64,000 nt of DNA from Rhodococcus sp. B50. Its GTDB lineage: Bacteria; Actinomycetota; Actinomycetes; Mycobacteriales; Mycobacteriaceae. The notes under the pieces were generated by a model. That model had not been told where the DNA came from, made no database searches, and saw only the letters and a list, made by a program, of their open reading frames with translations. Below, one piece after another: positions 9,123 to 17,379 of this stretch (positions are counted from its first letter, which is position 1; every line of letters begins with the position of its first letter). The DNA is taken from positions 1 to 64,000 of the forward strand of contig NZ_WPAG02000001.1 in the NCBI RefSeq assembly GCF_013602415.1, given 5' to 3'. The translations under genes were made by a program, and so were the position numbers.

Positions 9123-9542
9123 GTGAGTGAGAGCTGGGCGTCGAGTTCCGCAGTGGGGGCGTCGATGCGGGGCAATCGGCGCCGCGACACCCGACCTGAG
9201 CTGGCGGTGCGGCGGCGACTACATGCCCTGGGCCTGCGGTATCGCGTCGACTTTGCGCCGCTGCCGGGCGCACTTCGGATGCGGGCGGACATCGTATTCA
9301 CCCGGGCGAGGGTCGTAGTGTTCATTGACGGCTGCTACTGGCACGGATGTCCCAAGCACTACCGGCCCGCGCGGATCAACGCCGAGTTCTGGTCCACGAA
9401 AATCGCCGACAATCGCGAGCGGGACGCACGCTCGACGGAGATGTTGCGGGACGCAGGCTGGACAGTGCTTCGGTTCTGGGAGCACGAGCCGCCGGAGGAC
9501 GTGGCTTCCGCCATCGCGGGAGCAGTCGCGGTAGCGCGATAA
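9123..9542 (+). CDS. vsr: Very short patch repair endonuclease (Vsr)
   Basis: 139 residues from a GTG at 9123 (SESWASSSAV...), which matches the usual start of actinobacterial Vsr proteins; the frame is open back to 9054, but that would overlap the methyltransferase start. Family signatures: RRDTRPELAVRRRLH, then VVVFIDGCYWHGCPKHYRP (active site and zinc ligands) and VLRFWEHEPPE at the end. Vsr nicks 5' of the T in T:G mismatches made by deamination of 5-methylcytosine, so it normally accompanies a Dcm-type methylase, as here. Confidence 0.9.
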   Translation: MSESWASSSAVGASMRGNRRRDTRPELAVRRRLHALGLRYRVDFAPLPGALRMRADIVFTRARVVVFIDGCYWHGCPKHYRPARINAEFWSTKIADNRERDARSTEMLRDAGWTVLRFWEHEPPEDVASAIAGAVAVAR

Positions 9543-10209
9543 GGCCCCCGGCTGGCATCCTCTGCCCGGCCGTGGCAGGCACGAAGTCAGCAGATCAGGG
9601 AGTGGGCGATCTGGGCGATCGCCCGCCTCGAAACGGTCTCGGCCGCCGGGGTTCAGACTGCGGGGCCGAGCAGTGCGGAATCTTGCGGGGCAGCACAGAC
9701 AAATCGCCGGTGATGCCGACGAGGGCCCAGCCGTCGCGGGCGGCGTCCCTCGAGCAGCAGCACCTGCTCAAGTTTCCGGCACAAGTTTCACCGTTTCCCG
9801 GGTCCACCGCACCGTACGGGCGCGTTCGGCCGGGGGTCGAGCCCCCCGTTGGTCGAGCCCCCGTTTTTGACCCCTGCCACGGGGAAGTGGCACCACATTC
9901 CAGTGCACAACCTGCGACCACGGCACCTCGTGAAGCTGCGTGACCGGAGCGGACCCGATTCCGCGGCCGACGACACCTCGGCTCGGCCCTGACCCCGGCC
10001 GGTGCTGCTGCCCGCATCACCAGCTATGCCCTGACCACAAGAATCGGCACCACCGGCAAGACGGTCACCATCGAAAGACCTGATACGGCGATTGCGTCCG
10101 AGGTGCCCTGAGCTGATTGCTTTCCATATCAGCGGGAATCTCAGGGCACCGGACGCCCGCTCGCAGGCGTCACACGATGATCCTCGTCTGCCGAACTTGG
10201 CCAAGTGAG
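9543..10209. other. Intergenic stretch without a recognisable gene
   Basis: 667 bases between Vsr and the next minus-strand gene. Open frames occur on both strands, but none shows protein-like composition or a family motif, and starts lack ribosome binding sites. A strong inverted repeat lies at the right end (10096-10153). It may be debris of an earlier insertion at the edge of the defence island. Confidence 0.5.
10096..10153 (-). terminator. Hairpin downstream of the minus-strand gene ending at 10210
   Basis: GTGCCCTGAG at 10103-10112 pairs with CTCAGGGCAC at 10140-10149, extended outward by GTCCG/CGGAC with two unpaired bases and inward by GCTGAT/ATCAGC. The strong stem lies about 60 bases after a minus-strand stop codon, so a transcription terminator is the simplest reading. 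No T run is present, which is common in actinobacteria. Confidence 0.5.
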
Positions 10210-10788
10210 CTACAGCTGCTCGATCCCCTGAAGCGTGAGGGTGTCAACGAGCTGCGCGCCTTCATCGGCCACGTAGTGGTAAACCAGCTCAGCACGGAAT
10301 GTACCGCTCACCCGCACATTGTCCGAGTCCCAGTCCGGATCGATCACGCGCCACGGAACGTCATGCGGAATGGTGGGAAGCTCGGCCTTCAGAACGCATG
10401 CCTCCCACTTGACCTCGGCATCGACTTGCGCCTCACCGATGGTGGTTCCGCCCTCGAACTCTTCATGCTCATCGACGAACAGAGTGTCCAAGTCGGGGGT
10501 GACGGCCACGATATCGATCGGCCCCTGGGTGATCGCAGGGATCTCTACCTCGAATGCGCCTCCACTGCCTGCATTGACGTCGAGTTCGCGGTAGAGCAAC
10601 TGCTCGTCCCCGGCGATGCTGCTGCTCACCAGCTCTTCGAGGCTCGAGAACATCCACTCAGCCTCCTCCGCGGCCTTCATGGCCTTGTGCTCGGCAGTAA
10701 CGATCTTCTCAGCCTCGCGGTACGGCAGGTCCGGGTGTGCGGCACGGTATGCGCGAACGGCCTTCTTGCGAGCAGAATCCTTTGTCAT
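10210..10788 (-). CDS. Unknown protein with N-terminal SARKKA..AYRAAHP motif
   Basis: 192 residues from an ATG behind GGAGG. The start MTKDSARKKAVRAYRAAHPD closely matches the start of the otherwise unrelated protein at 14137-15018. This basic helical tag recurs at the N-terminus of several actinobacterial plasmid proteins, from memory of the family. After it comes an acidic, strand-rich domain with no membrane segment (WRVIDPDWDSDNVRVSGTF). The region upstream of the start (10860-10915) also resembles the leader of the 14137-15018 gene. Function unknown. Confidence 0.8.
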   Translation of the reverse strand: MTKDSARKKAVRAYRAAHPDLPYREAEKIVTAEHKAMKAAEEAEWMFSSLEELVSSSIAGDEQLLYRELDVNAGSGGAFEVEIPAITQGPIDIVAVTPDLDTLFVDEHEEFEGGTTIGEAQVDAEVKWEACVLKAELPTIPHDVPWRVIDPDWDSDNVRVSGTFRAELVYHYVADEGAQLVDTLTLQGIEQL

Positions 10789-11105
10789 ATTGGTCCTCCA
10801 ACCACTGTTCAACGCGCGCAGCAGCCCGCATCCACTGCACGCGGAAGTGCGTTGGATGGTTGATTTCGCAGATCCTGTGGACCTTGCCCTCAGACGTCGT
10901 GTGCGATGCGGGCGCACGTGACTCGGGTGAAGCCATGCGAGACGGCTCAAGATCAAAGTTAGCAGACTTTAGCAACTCTTGCAAACTCACGCGAGGTGTC
11001 CGCAAGGATTCCCCCGCGTCTGAGGGAGGAGCGCTCGATCTGTCGACCGAAAGGCGCCGGGCACCTTGAAATGGGTGCGCTACAGTCCGGTTCAGCGGAT
11101 CGGGG

Positions 11106-11202
11106 GGCCGCTACTCCTAAGCCTCGGCTCGAGAGCTCGATGAGGGTTCTCGGCCCGGACCCGGTGACCTGGCAGGTCACCGGGTCCGAGGGAGTAGCGG
11201 CC
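11106..11202. repeat. Two nested perfect inverted repeats
   Basis: The outer arms GGCCGCTACTCC (11106-11117) and GGAGTAGCGGCC (11191-11202) enclose an inner hairpin with 13-bp arms (GGACCCGGTGACC at 11157-11169, complement at 11175-11187, loop of 5). It lies just after the stop of the small minus-strand gene at 11223. It may be a terminator, but the nested cruciform is larger than needed and could be a protein-binding or mobile-element site. The rest of 10789-11222 holds no gene. Confidence 0.6.
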
Positions 11203-11222
11203 TCTTCCCCTCGCCCCGGCAT

Positions 11223-11465
11223 CTACGTGCGGGTGGGATAGATCCGGACGGCGTAGGCGTGGGCGTCGGCGGCGGTGTATCCGGCGAGCTTGACCGCCTC
11301 GTTGGCCTCGGTGGGGTCTTCACCGAGGTCGATGAGTTTGTCGACGGCGAAGGCTTCGGCCGCAGCACGGTTCGGGTGGGTGCATTCGGCGAAGAATCCG
11401 CCGGTGGGGATGTGCTGGAAGTCCACCTCGTGCGGGACGGCCGGGTCGGGGCGTGGGTGGGTCAT
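11223..11465 (-). CDS. Small hypothetical protein
   Basis: 80 residues (MTHPRPDPAVPHEVDFQHIP...). Soluble and acidic, with an Ala-rich helical middle (AAAEAFAVDKLIDLGEDP) and no Cys pairs. It lies 28 bases downstream of the lipoprotein gene on the same strand, so they may be co-transcribed. Family not recognised. Confidence 0.6.
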   Translation of the reverse strand: MTHPRPDPAVPHEVDFQHIPTGGFFAECTHPNRAAAEAFAVDKLIDLGEDPTEANEAVKLAGYTAADAHAYAVRIYPTRT

Positions 11466-11493
11466 GGCTGGTGGGGTCCTGTTCTGTCGCAGG

Positions 11494-12784
11494 TCAGTCG
11501 GTGTCGGTGGCCTGGAAGATCAGGTACTGCGCCGAGGTCGCCTGGTGGGCGCCGGTGAGGGTTTTGGTGCGGATCTCGGCGACGTAGGTGTCGTAGAGCA
11601 GCGCACAGCTCGCCCCTTCGGAGTACGCGGTGATGACCTCGAAGCAGCGGGCGTCGGGCACCCCGGGCGGGCCGGCGGCGCTGAGGACGGAGATGTCGTC
11701 GTTCTTGTCGCGGATCTGCGCGACAACCCGGTCGAAGAGGGTTTCGGCGCGGTCGGTCGCGTCGGTGCGATAGACGAACGTCGCATCGCGGGCCATGCGA
11801 GTGGCGGCGGTGTCGGCGAACATGTCCAGGGTGCTGAGCTGAGCGAGCAAGTGGGCGGCACCGCGGGGGCCGTAGACCGCGGGGACCTGCGCGCCCTCGG
11901 CGCCGTCGGGATAGCGCAGGCTGCGGCGCAGCATGTCGTCGAGGTCGACCGGCAGATTCCGCAGCTCACTCGGGGAGGTAGCGGGGAAGCGGTCGATCAT
12001 CGGCCGCTGCAACTCCAACGCGTGCGCGAGCGCGCCGTCGGCCCAGCTCGCCCGGTCGGTGGGACTGTCGACGAAGGTGTAGATCAGGTAGTGCCCGTGC
12101 TGGGTCAGCGGCCACCGACCGGGAGTACTCCGTCTCGACGGTGTGGACCAGACTGTCGGGCATCGTCGCCAGCGGATGCGGCGCGGCCGTCGGCCCGGAC
12201 ACCGCGGGGTCGAGCAGGTGCTCGTGCAACCGCGTCGCGGCGTCGCCGGCTCCGGCGGCGTCGCGGAAGCGCAGCACGGCGTGCACTATTCGCGCCCGGC
12301 TGTCCTTGGTGAAGCGGGCGGTGGAGAAGCCGGCGATGATGCCGGTCTCGCCGCCGATCTGCTCGATGGTCGAGTCGGTTTCGGCGAGCAGATAAGCCAG
12401 CGGGATCGGTCCGAAGATCGGGCGGGTCAGGTCGAGGTATTCCTCGGTCAGTGCCGGGTCGACCTCGGCGGGCAGGACGAGGAATTCGGCCATGCGCTGG
12501 CTTTCGATGATGCTGCCGATGCCGTTGTCTTCGGCGGTGGCCGGGTAGTCGCTGGGGCGGGTGGAGAACTCCTCGCCGGGGTCGGGTTCGCCCGGGGCGG
12601 CGGGAATCAGCGCGGCGGTGCGCTCGACCGTGGTGGTGGTGTCCGCAGTCGCTTCGGCGGTGTCCCCGTTCGCGGTCGAGGTGCAGCCGGTCAGCGTGAT
12701 GGCAGTAGCGAGCAGTGCGGCGCCGGTGCGGGCGCGGTTGCGGTGGCGGCTGGTCGATCTTCCCCCGGGTCGGTCGAGGGGCAT
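11494..12784 (-). pseudogene. DUF7373-like lipoprotein, frameshifted as assembled
   Basis: The N-terminal 220 residues read from 12784: a basic start, a hydrophobic stretch and the lipobox LTGC, a Thr/Ala-rich linker, then a domain resembling the DUF7373 lipoproteins of mycobacteria and rhodococci. After ETEYSRSVA the frame is lost near 12110, and the next frame continues without a gap: LTQHGHYLIYTFVDSP, then ALELQRPMIDRFP to the stop at 11494. One extra base, or two lost, in a GGCCGC context explains it. A lipid-anchored extracytoplasmic protein of about 430 residues with two similar halves is expected. Function unknown. Confidence 0.75.
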
Positions 12785-13025
12785 GACGGTGCCGGACGGA
12801 CCACTTCCCCCGGTTCGTGGACGGCAGTGACCGTACCGAGGCCGGTGCGCGGGCCGGTGCGGGGGTGCCCGGTATCGGAGGTTCTACCGCTTTCGACGCC
12901 TGGTTTCCTGCGGAAACGATGCGGCAGGCCGATGCTTCCCGAAGTCCGCTGTCGCGTCCCTCCATCGACCTGCCGCCCATCGACTATAACGCCCCGAGTC
13001 GAACGCATGTGCGAAAATTGGGTGT

Positions 13026-13334
13026 GTGGTGTCCTACGAACGCGCACCGAAACGGTGCCCGAACGGGCACCGACTGGGACCACACCGGGTGGTCGTGGGA
13101 TGGACACCGTGCACGTGCGCGACGGCTCTGCGCCCCTCGGGAGCCAGCGGGCACCGCACCTACCTGTGCATCGTCTGCGAGGCAGAGATTGCCATTCCGC
13201 CCCATACGGGACCACGGTTCTCCGGGGTGCAGTGGCCGCCGAGACCGACGCAGGAGCAACCGCGGCCCGACCCGGAAGGTGAGCGAGCCGGCGGGATCAC
13301 AGACGGGGCGACCCGCCGGGAGCCAGAAAATTAG
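13026..13334 (+). CDS. Small zinc-ribbon-like protein
   Basis: 102 residues from a GTG. The Cys/His pattern RCPNGH..LGP..VVVGWTPC, then GHRTYLCIVC ending near PPHTGP, is a common actinobacterial small-protein pattern of unknown role. It probably binds one or two zinc ions. The C-terminal 30 residues are low complexity. It reads away from the lipoprotein gene. Confidence 0.6.
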   Translation: MVSYERAPKRCPNGHRLGPHRVVVGWTPCTCATALRPSGASGHRTYLCIVCEAEIAIPPHTGPRFSGVQWPPRPTQEQPRPDPEGERAGGITDGATRREPEN

Positions 13335-13409
13335 CTTCGCTAAAATTATGGTTTGAACTGGGAAAACGACACGTCCCGTTCTGTCGTGTCGATCGGAGAC
13401 AGCACCACC

Positions 13410-13577
13410 ATGAAGCCCGGCGACCAGGTGAAGGTCAGTGCACGCGGCAAGTTCGTGTTCACCGTCAAGGACGTCGATGAGGACACCGGCATGGCGATGA
13501 TCGAGGTCAACGCCGACGGCCCGCTCACGTATCCGTGGCCGGCGCGCGTAAGCGATCTCGTGCCTGTCGAGGACTGA
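13410..13577 (+). CDS. Small hypothetical protein, 55 residues
   Basis: Starts at an ATG 10 bases after GGAG (13395). MKPGDQVKVSARGKFVFTV begins a compact, strand-rich chain that ends in a conserved-looking PWPARVSDLVPVED, like a small SH3-type barrel (KOW-like 'PGDQVKV'). It is followed by a strong terminator at 13707-13739. Role unknown. Confidence 0.6.
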   Translation: MKPGDQVKVSARGKFVFTVKDVDEDTGMAMIEVNADGPLTYPWPARVSDLVPVED

Positions 13578-13706
13578 CTGCGAGAGCTCTTCCTCCTGCC
13601 GGTCGCTCTCGCTTCACCTGTTTGGTGCAGGTACGCGCTTCCGCTACGGTGACCGCTGCAATCACCGAGTTCCCCGACAGGTGAGTGATTCCCTGCCGGG
13701 TCGAAG

Positions 13707-13739
13707 GATGGTCCCCGGCGCCCCCCGCCGGGGACCATC
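13707..13739 (+). terminator. Transcription terminator
   Basis: Perfect 13-bp stem (GATGGTCCCCGGC at 13707-13719, complement at 13727-13739) with a 7-base loop, followed by GCCTTTCT. It lies 130 bases after the 55-residue gene. Confidence 0.8.
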
Positions 13740-13796
13740 GCCTTTCTGCTGATGGGTTGTACGTGCAGCGGACGACACGGTGGCTACTCTCGGCGC

Positions 13797-13985
13797 GTGG
13801 AGGACAGGACGCGAGCTGTCGGGGATGCCGCCGATGCGATGACCGACGATGAGCTCGAGACCGCGATTGCGGCGCTACACGCCCGCGAGCGGGAACTTCT
13901 CGTCGCCGGGGACAGCGAGGCGGCGTTCGATCTCATGGGCATGAAGTTCGTTCTGCTGTCCACACTGGAAGGTTGGCGGCGGTAA
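13797..13985 (+). CDS. Small hypothetical helical protein
   Basis: 62 residues from a GTG (VEDRTRAVGDAAD...), or 48 from the ATG at 13839. Predicted all-helical and acidic (MTDDELETAIAALHARE). No family recognised. Weak start signals leave some doubt. Confidence 0.45.
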   Translation: MEDRTRAVGDAADAMTDDELETAIAALHARERELLVAGDSEAAFDLMGMKFVLLSTLEGWRR

Positions 13986-14136
13986 CCGACTGGTGTACGA
14001 ATTCGGTTTTTTCTTCATTTCTGTCTGCTGCGGTATTCGTATAGCGGTCTGTGGAGCAGATTCGTACAGGCCACTGCGCGGCTGACGTATCCCTCTCGGT
14101 GGCCATTCAGGGTTCAGCGCGGCGCAGCCGCTCCGA

Positions 14137-15018
14137 TCATGAGCTCACGCGGGCAACCCGGGCGCGGTAGTCGTGACCGGCGGCGCGCAGTGCGGCGGAA
14201 AGTTCCGTTCGCCTGACTCCCTGTTCCATCAGCTCTGTGGCGTTGCTGTCGGTGATCGGGTGGGGCGTGCGGACGACAGCGGCATAGCGGATGCGCTCTT
14301 CGAGATCGTCAGGCTCGTGGGCCGGCTGGTTATCGAGGTATGAGCTGGTGATGACCTCGATGGGGGCTGTGATGCCGTGTTCCTGGGCGATCTGGCGGGC
14401 GGTGGCGGTGAATGCGGAGATGTAGGCGGCGCGGTCACTGTCTTCGAGTTCGTCGACGGCGAGCTGTTCGTCGGCCAGGGCACCCGATTCGGGGCTCTCG
14501 TCATCCACCTCGAGCATGCGCGCGTTGATCTCGTCGAATGCCTCTTGTGCGAGATCGGCCAACCCGAAGCGGTCCCATTGTTCGTCGATGTCGAGCGGGA
14601 CGCGTACCGGTTCGGTACGTCGCGCAGGAAGGTCCTCTTCCGCTTCGGCACCGGTGATGAGCTGGTGGATCAGGTCGGCTTCCCACGAGGTGGGTCTGCC
14701 GCGGAGCAGTCCGTCGACCGATCCCATGTTGGCGGCGACAACGACCAGGATGTCGGCGAGGGTATCGGCGAAGTCGACCTGTGAGCCGTCGCTGCGGGTG
14801 CTTCGGGCGAGGGCGGTCAGAGCTTCTATGGCGGCCGCTTTGGTCTGCGGGTCGATTCCGGTGGTCGAGGGCTGCCGCTTCCCTGCACGGGCCGCCGGTG
14901 CGGTGGGGGTGCTGGTGGCGCTGTCGGTGACGGCTCGGAGGGCGTCGGGGAAGCTGGTGCCGGGGTGCGCGGTTTGGTACGCGCGGGCGGCCTTCTTGCG
15001 GGCAGAGTTTTTCGTCAT
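14137..15018 (-). CDS. Unknown protein with N-terminal SARKKA..AYQTAHP motif
   Basis: 293 residues. It begins MTKNSARKKAARAYQTAHPG, the same basic helical tag as the protein at 10210-10788, followed by a Thr/Pro/Ala linker. The rest is an acidic helical domain (VDFADTLADILVVVAANMG; AYISAFTATARQIAQEHG). No catalytic motif recognised. About 70-130 bases upstream lies a segment nearly identical to the leader of the 10210-10788 gene (GCAGATCC.G.GGACCTTGCC on the + strand). A 9-bp inverted repeat pair (13994-14002, 14060-14068) lies past its stop. Confidence 0.8.
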   Translation of the reverse strand: MTKNSARKKAARAYQTAHPGTSFPDALRAVTDSATSTPTAPAARAGKRQPSTTGIDPQTKAAAIEALTALARSTRSDGSQVDFADTLADILVVVAANMGSVDGLLRGRPTSWEADLIHQLITGAEAEEDLPARRTEPVRVPLDIDEQWDRFGLADLAQEAFDEINARMLEVDDESPESGALADEQLAVDELEDSDRAAYISAFTATARQIAQEHGITAPIEVITSSYLDNQPAHEPDDLEERIRYAAVVRTPHPITDSNATELMEQGVRRTELSAALRAAGHDYRARVARVSS

Positions 15019-15232
15019 GGCGTCTTCCGTTCACAGCATGAGTGATGGCTGCCCGCATCGGTCATCACTGGTCGGTGACGGTAGGCGCAGATGGTTGCAG
15101 ATCCGGGGGACCTTGCCCTCGAATGCTGGCCGTCGTGATGCGGGCACCAATGGCAGCGTCGGGGTCAGCCGTGCAACGCGGCTCTACGCCAGTAATAACA
15201 CGGCTGCCTGACACCTTCACCCTTCGTCGGTC

Positions 15233-17149
15233 CTATAGCTGCGGCCCGAGGTGCAGATCGGGTGTGGATGGTTGGTGTTCATGTATGGCCGGAGGTCGGC
15301 TGTTCGGTTGTGGTGGTGTGTGGTGGACCTGCGGTGGTCCGTGGAGGGCCTTCACTGTTGAGAGCGAACTCTGCTCCTCCCCTACCTCGTCGGCATGCGT
15401 GAGATTCCGGTGCGGCTCGCCGTCGGCGGGATTTGGTTTCGCTGCCTCTGGGGCATCGTCGGTCCTGGTCGACGTGGCGTGACGGGGTTCCTCGGCCACC
15501 TGGATTGCGGTGGTCAGCGGCTCGTAGGTCTCGTTGCGTTCCGGGGAATTCTCCAGCAGGGCGTAGCTGCGGTGGGCCAGCACATCCCAGTGCTTCTCGT
15601 ACCGTTGCGCGGAGTCGACCGTGCCGAGGTCCGGGGCGGCGGCGGGAAGCTCGGTGGTGATGGCACGGGCGAGTTCGGCGGCGAAGGCTTCCCGGCCGGC
15701 AACTCGCATAGCGTCCTCGAGGGCCGGGTCCGGTTCGATGCCTTCGGGGGGATCATCGTGGTAGTTCGCTGCGTGGGTGGCGGCACGGAGCGCTTCGGGG
15801 TCGATGGTGCGCCAGTCGATCGTGCGGTCGGGGCGGTCGTGGACGAGCTGGTCGGTCATGAGTACGACGGCGACCGACTGGACGCCTTCGGTTTCCTCCT
15901 GGATGGCGGCAATGTGGCGTCCGAGCTGGTGGGGGTCGGTGAGAGTGTTCTCGTCCGGGGCGGCGATTACCGGGCTGGTGTAGGCGGAGGTGTCGCTGAC
16001 GATCGGCATGAAGTCGGTGTGCAGCTCACGGTGGATGACACTTGCGTGTAGTTCGCTGCCGTCCCCGGTAATTTCGCGGTGGGCGAGGTGGTCGGCGGTC
16101 CGCAGTGCCAACTCCCAGGTGATGAGGCGGCGCAGCCGGGCGGGGTCGCGCTCGTCAAAGGCATTGACCGGGGCTCCGGTGTCGTAGCGCATGGTGTTCT
16201 TGCCTGCTGCCGGGTCGAACAGGTCCTTGTAGCGGTGGTTCGGTTCGGGGAGTGCTGCGGCGGCGCGTTCGGCCGCGAGGGTGGAGGTGCCCTCGAGGAT
16301 CCGGCGTACGGCGGCATCGTGTTCGGGACCGTAGTCGGTGCGTTCGGCCAGGTTAAGACCGATGCGGACCAGGGCGTGAGCGTTGTCGAGTTCGGCTCCG
16401 CTCAAGGATCGCTCGCGGGGGATCTCCCGGAAGGTCTGGAAGGCTATGTAGGGGCCGCTGCGATCACGGTCGTAGTCGCGCAGCATCGTCATATGGGTGG
16501 TCAAAGACAGCACTGGTCGACCTGGGGCGGGCTGGGCAGGGACGTATCCGGTGTTCGGTACGACCGCCGGGGCGAGAACGTCGGCGAGCAGTCTGGGATC
16601 TCCGGTCTCGGCGGTGATGTAGCGGGCCGCCGATAGGGCAGCGAGGTCGACACGTGCGGTGTCGATCTGCCATCCGGCCCGGTCTGCGATGCGGCGGAAC
16701 AGCTCGTACTGCGTCCGAGAGTTCCCGTCCGGGAAGGGATGAATCTCCGTCAAGCGTGACCAGTAATCGGCCAGACGGGTGACGAAGGTGTGGTGGTCGA
16801 GTCCGGTCAGGTTGTTCTCGGCGGCGAGATCGGCGAACAGTTCGTCGACGTCGGCGGTGGTGTCCTCGGGGCTCGAGTGGGCGATCGGCAGATTGCCCTG
16901 GGTGGTGGGCACCGTTTTGTACTGGCCGGCCCAGGCGTACAGGCCGTCGAAGGCTCGCCGGTGTATCTCGCGTAGGAACTCTCCGGTGAAGGTGCTCGGC
17001 GAGGAAACGTCCGCGAATTCGTACATCGCCTGCGTGAACAGGCGTTTTTCGATTCTGTCGAGTGTTGGGGTGTCGGTGATGTCGAGAAGGTTCACTCGCG
17101 TGTCGGTTCCGGGGATGTAGCCCTCGATCGGGAGCGACGAGGCGGTCAT
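15233..17149 (-). CDS. Fic/Fido-domain toxin with long C-terminal extension
   Basis: 638 residues. The N-terminal 200 form a Fic domain like that of VbhT: FLREIHRRAFDGLYAWAGQY, then EIHPFPDGNSRTQYELF as the active-site loop. The family moves AMP or another phosphate moiety from a nucleotide to target hydroxyls; the loop His is the base. The loop departs from HPFx(D/E)GNGRxxR: the second Gly is Ser and the last Arg is Tyr. Residues of about 250-638 match nothing I know. They could be a second effector domain or a transfer signal, as in plasmid-encoded VbhT, which has a C-terminal BID domain. The start overlaps the antitoxin stop by ATGA. Confidence 0.88.
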   Translation of the reverse strand: MTASSLPIEGYIPGTDTRVNLLDITDTPTLDRIEKRLFTQAMYEFADVSSPSTFTGEFLREIHRRAFDGLYAWAGQYKTVPTTQGNLPIAHSSPEDTTADVDELFADLAAENNLTGLDHHTFVTRLADYWSRLTEIHPFPDGNSRTQYELFRRIADRAGWQIDTARVDLAALSAARYITAETGDPRLLADVLAPAVVPNTGYVPAQPAPGRPVLSLTTHMTMLRDYDRDRSGPYIAFQTFREIPRERSLSGAELDNAHALVRIGLNLAERTDYGPEHDAAVRRILEGTSTLAAERAAAALPEPNHRYKDLFDPAAGKNTMRYDTGAPVNAFDERDPARLRRLITWELALRTADHLAHREITGDGSELHASVIHRELHTDFMPIVSDTSAYTSPVIAAPDENTLTDPHQLGRHIAAIQEETEGVQSVAVVLMTDQLVHDRPDRTIDWRTIDPEALRAATHAANYHDDPPEGIEPDPALEDAMRVAGREAFAAELARAITTELPAAAPDLGTVDSAQRYEKHWDVLAHRSYALLENSPERNETYEPLTTAIQVAEEPRHATSTRTDDAPEAAKPNPADGEPHRNLTHADEVGEEQSSLSTVKALHGPPQVHHTPPQPNSRPPAIHEHQPSTPDLHLGPQL

Positions 17150-17379
17150 TTCTCGGGGCGCTCCCTGCGTCGGAACTCATTGAGGATGTCCTCGCGGGTG
17201 AGTCCGGCCTCGATCTGCTCGATGATGTCTCGGGGATCTTCGCCGCCGAGGTCGCCCGCCATCGCGCAAGCGGCGCGGATGTGCTGTGCGATGGTCTCGC
17301 GTGTCACCTCCTCGCCGAAGGGGGCGAGTCGTTCACGTAGGGACGGGTTTTCGGTCGTGTCGTCGTCCATGTCGGTCAT
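17146..17379 (-). CDS. VbhA-like Fic antitoxin
   Basis: 77 residues, acidic. The C-terminal half, DPRDIIEQIEAGLTREDILN, aligns by eye with the end of VbhA (DP..VV.QME....E..T.DVI.DL). It lies directly before the Fic gene, with ATGA coupling. The expected inhibitory motif (S/T)xxxE(G/N) is not evident; the aligned segment reads AMAGDLGGE. The antitoxin helix normally places its Glu in the Fic ATP site, so either another acidic residue serves or inhibition differs. Confidence 0.75.
   Translation of the reverse strand: MTDMDDDTTENPSLRERLAPFGEEVTRETIAQHIRAACAMAGDLGGEDPRDIIEQIEAGLTREDILNEFRRRERPEK

Noticed and set aside
9595..10204. Overlapping minus-strand open frames after Vsr
   Set aside because: Arg/Gly/Pro-rich composition typical of antisense GC-rich frames, no family motif and no ribosome site.
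11275..12312. Long + strand frame of 345 codons
   Set aside because: Lies opposite the lipoprotein gene; composition (Gly/Val/Arg repeats) is that of an antisense frame.
12105..12980. 291-codon minus-strand frame overlapping the lipoprotein
   Set aside because: It is an Arg/His-rich shadow of the lipoprotein gene in another frame.
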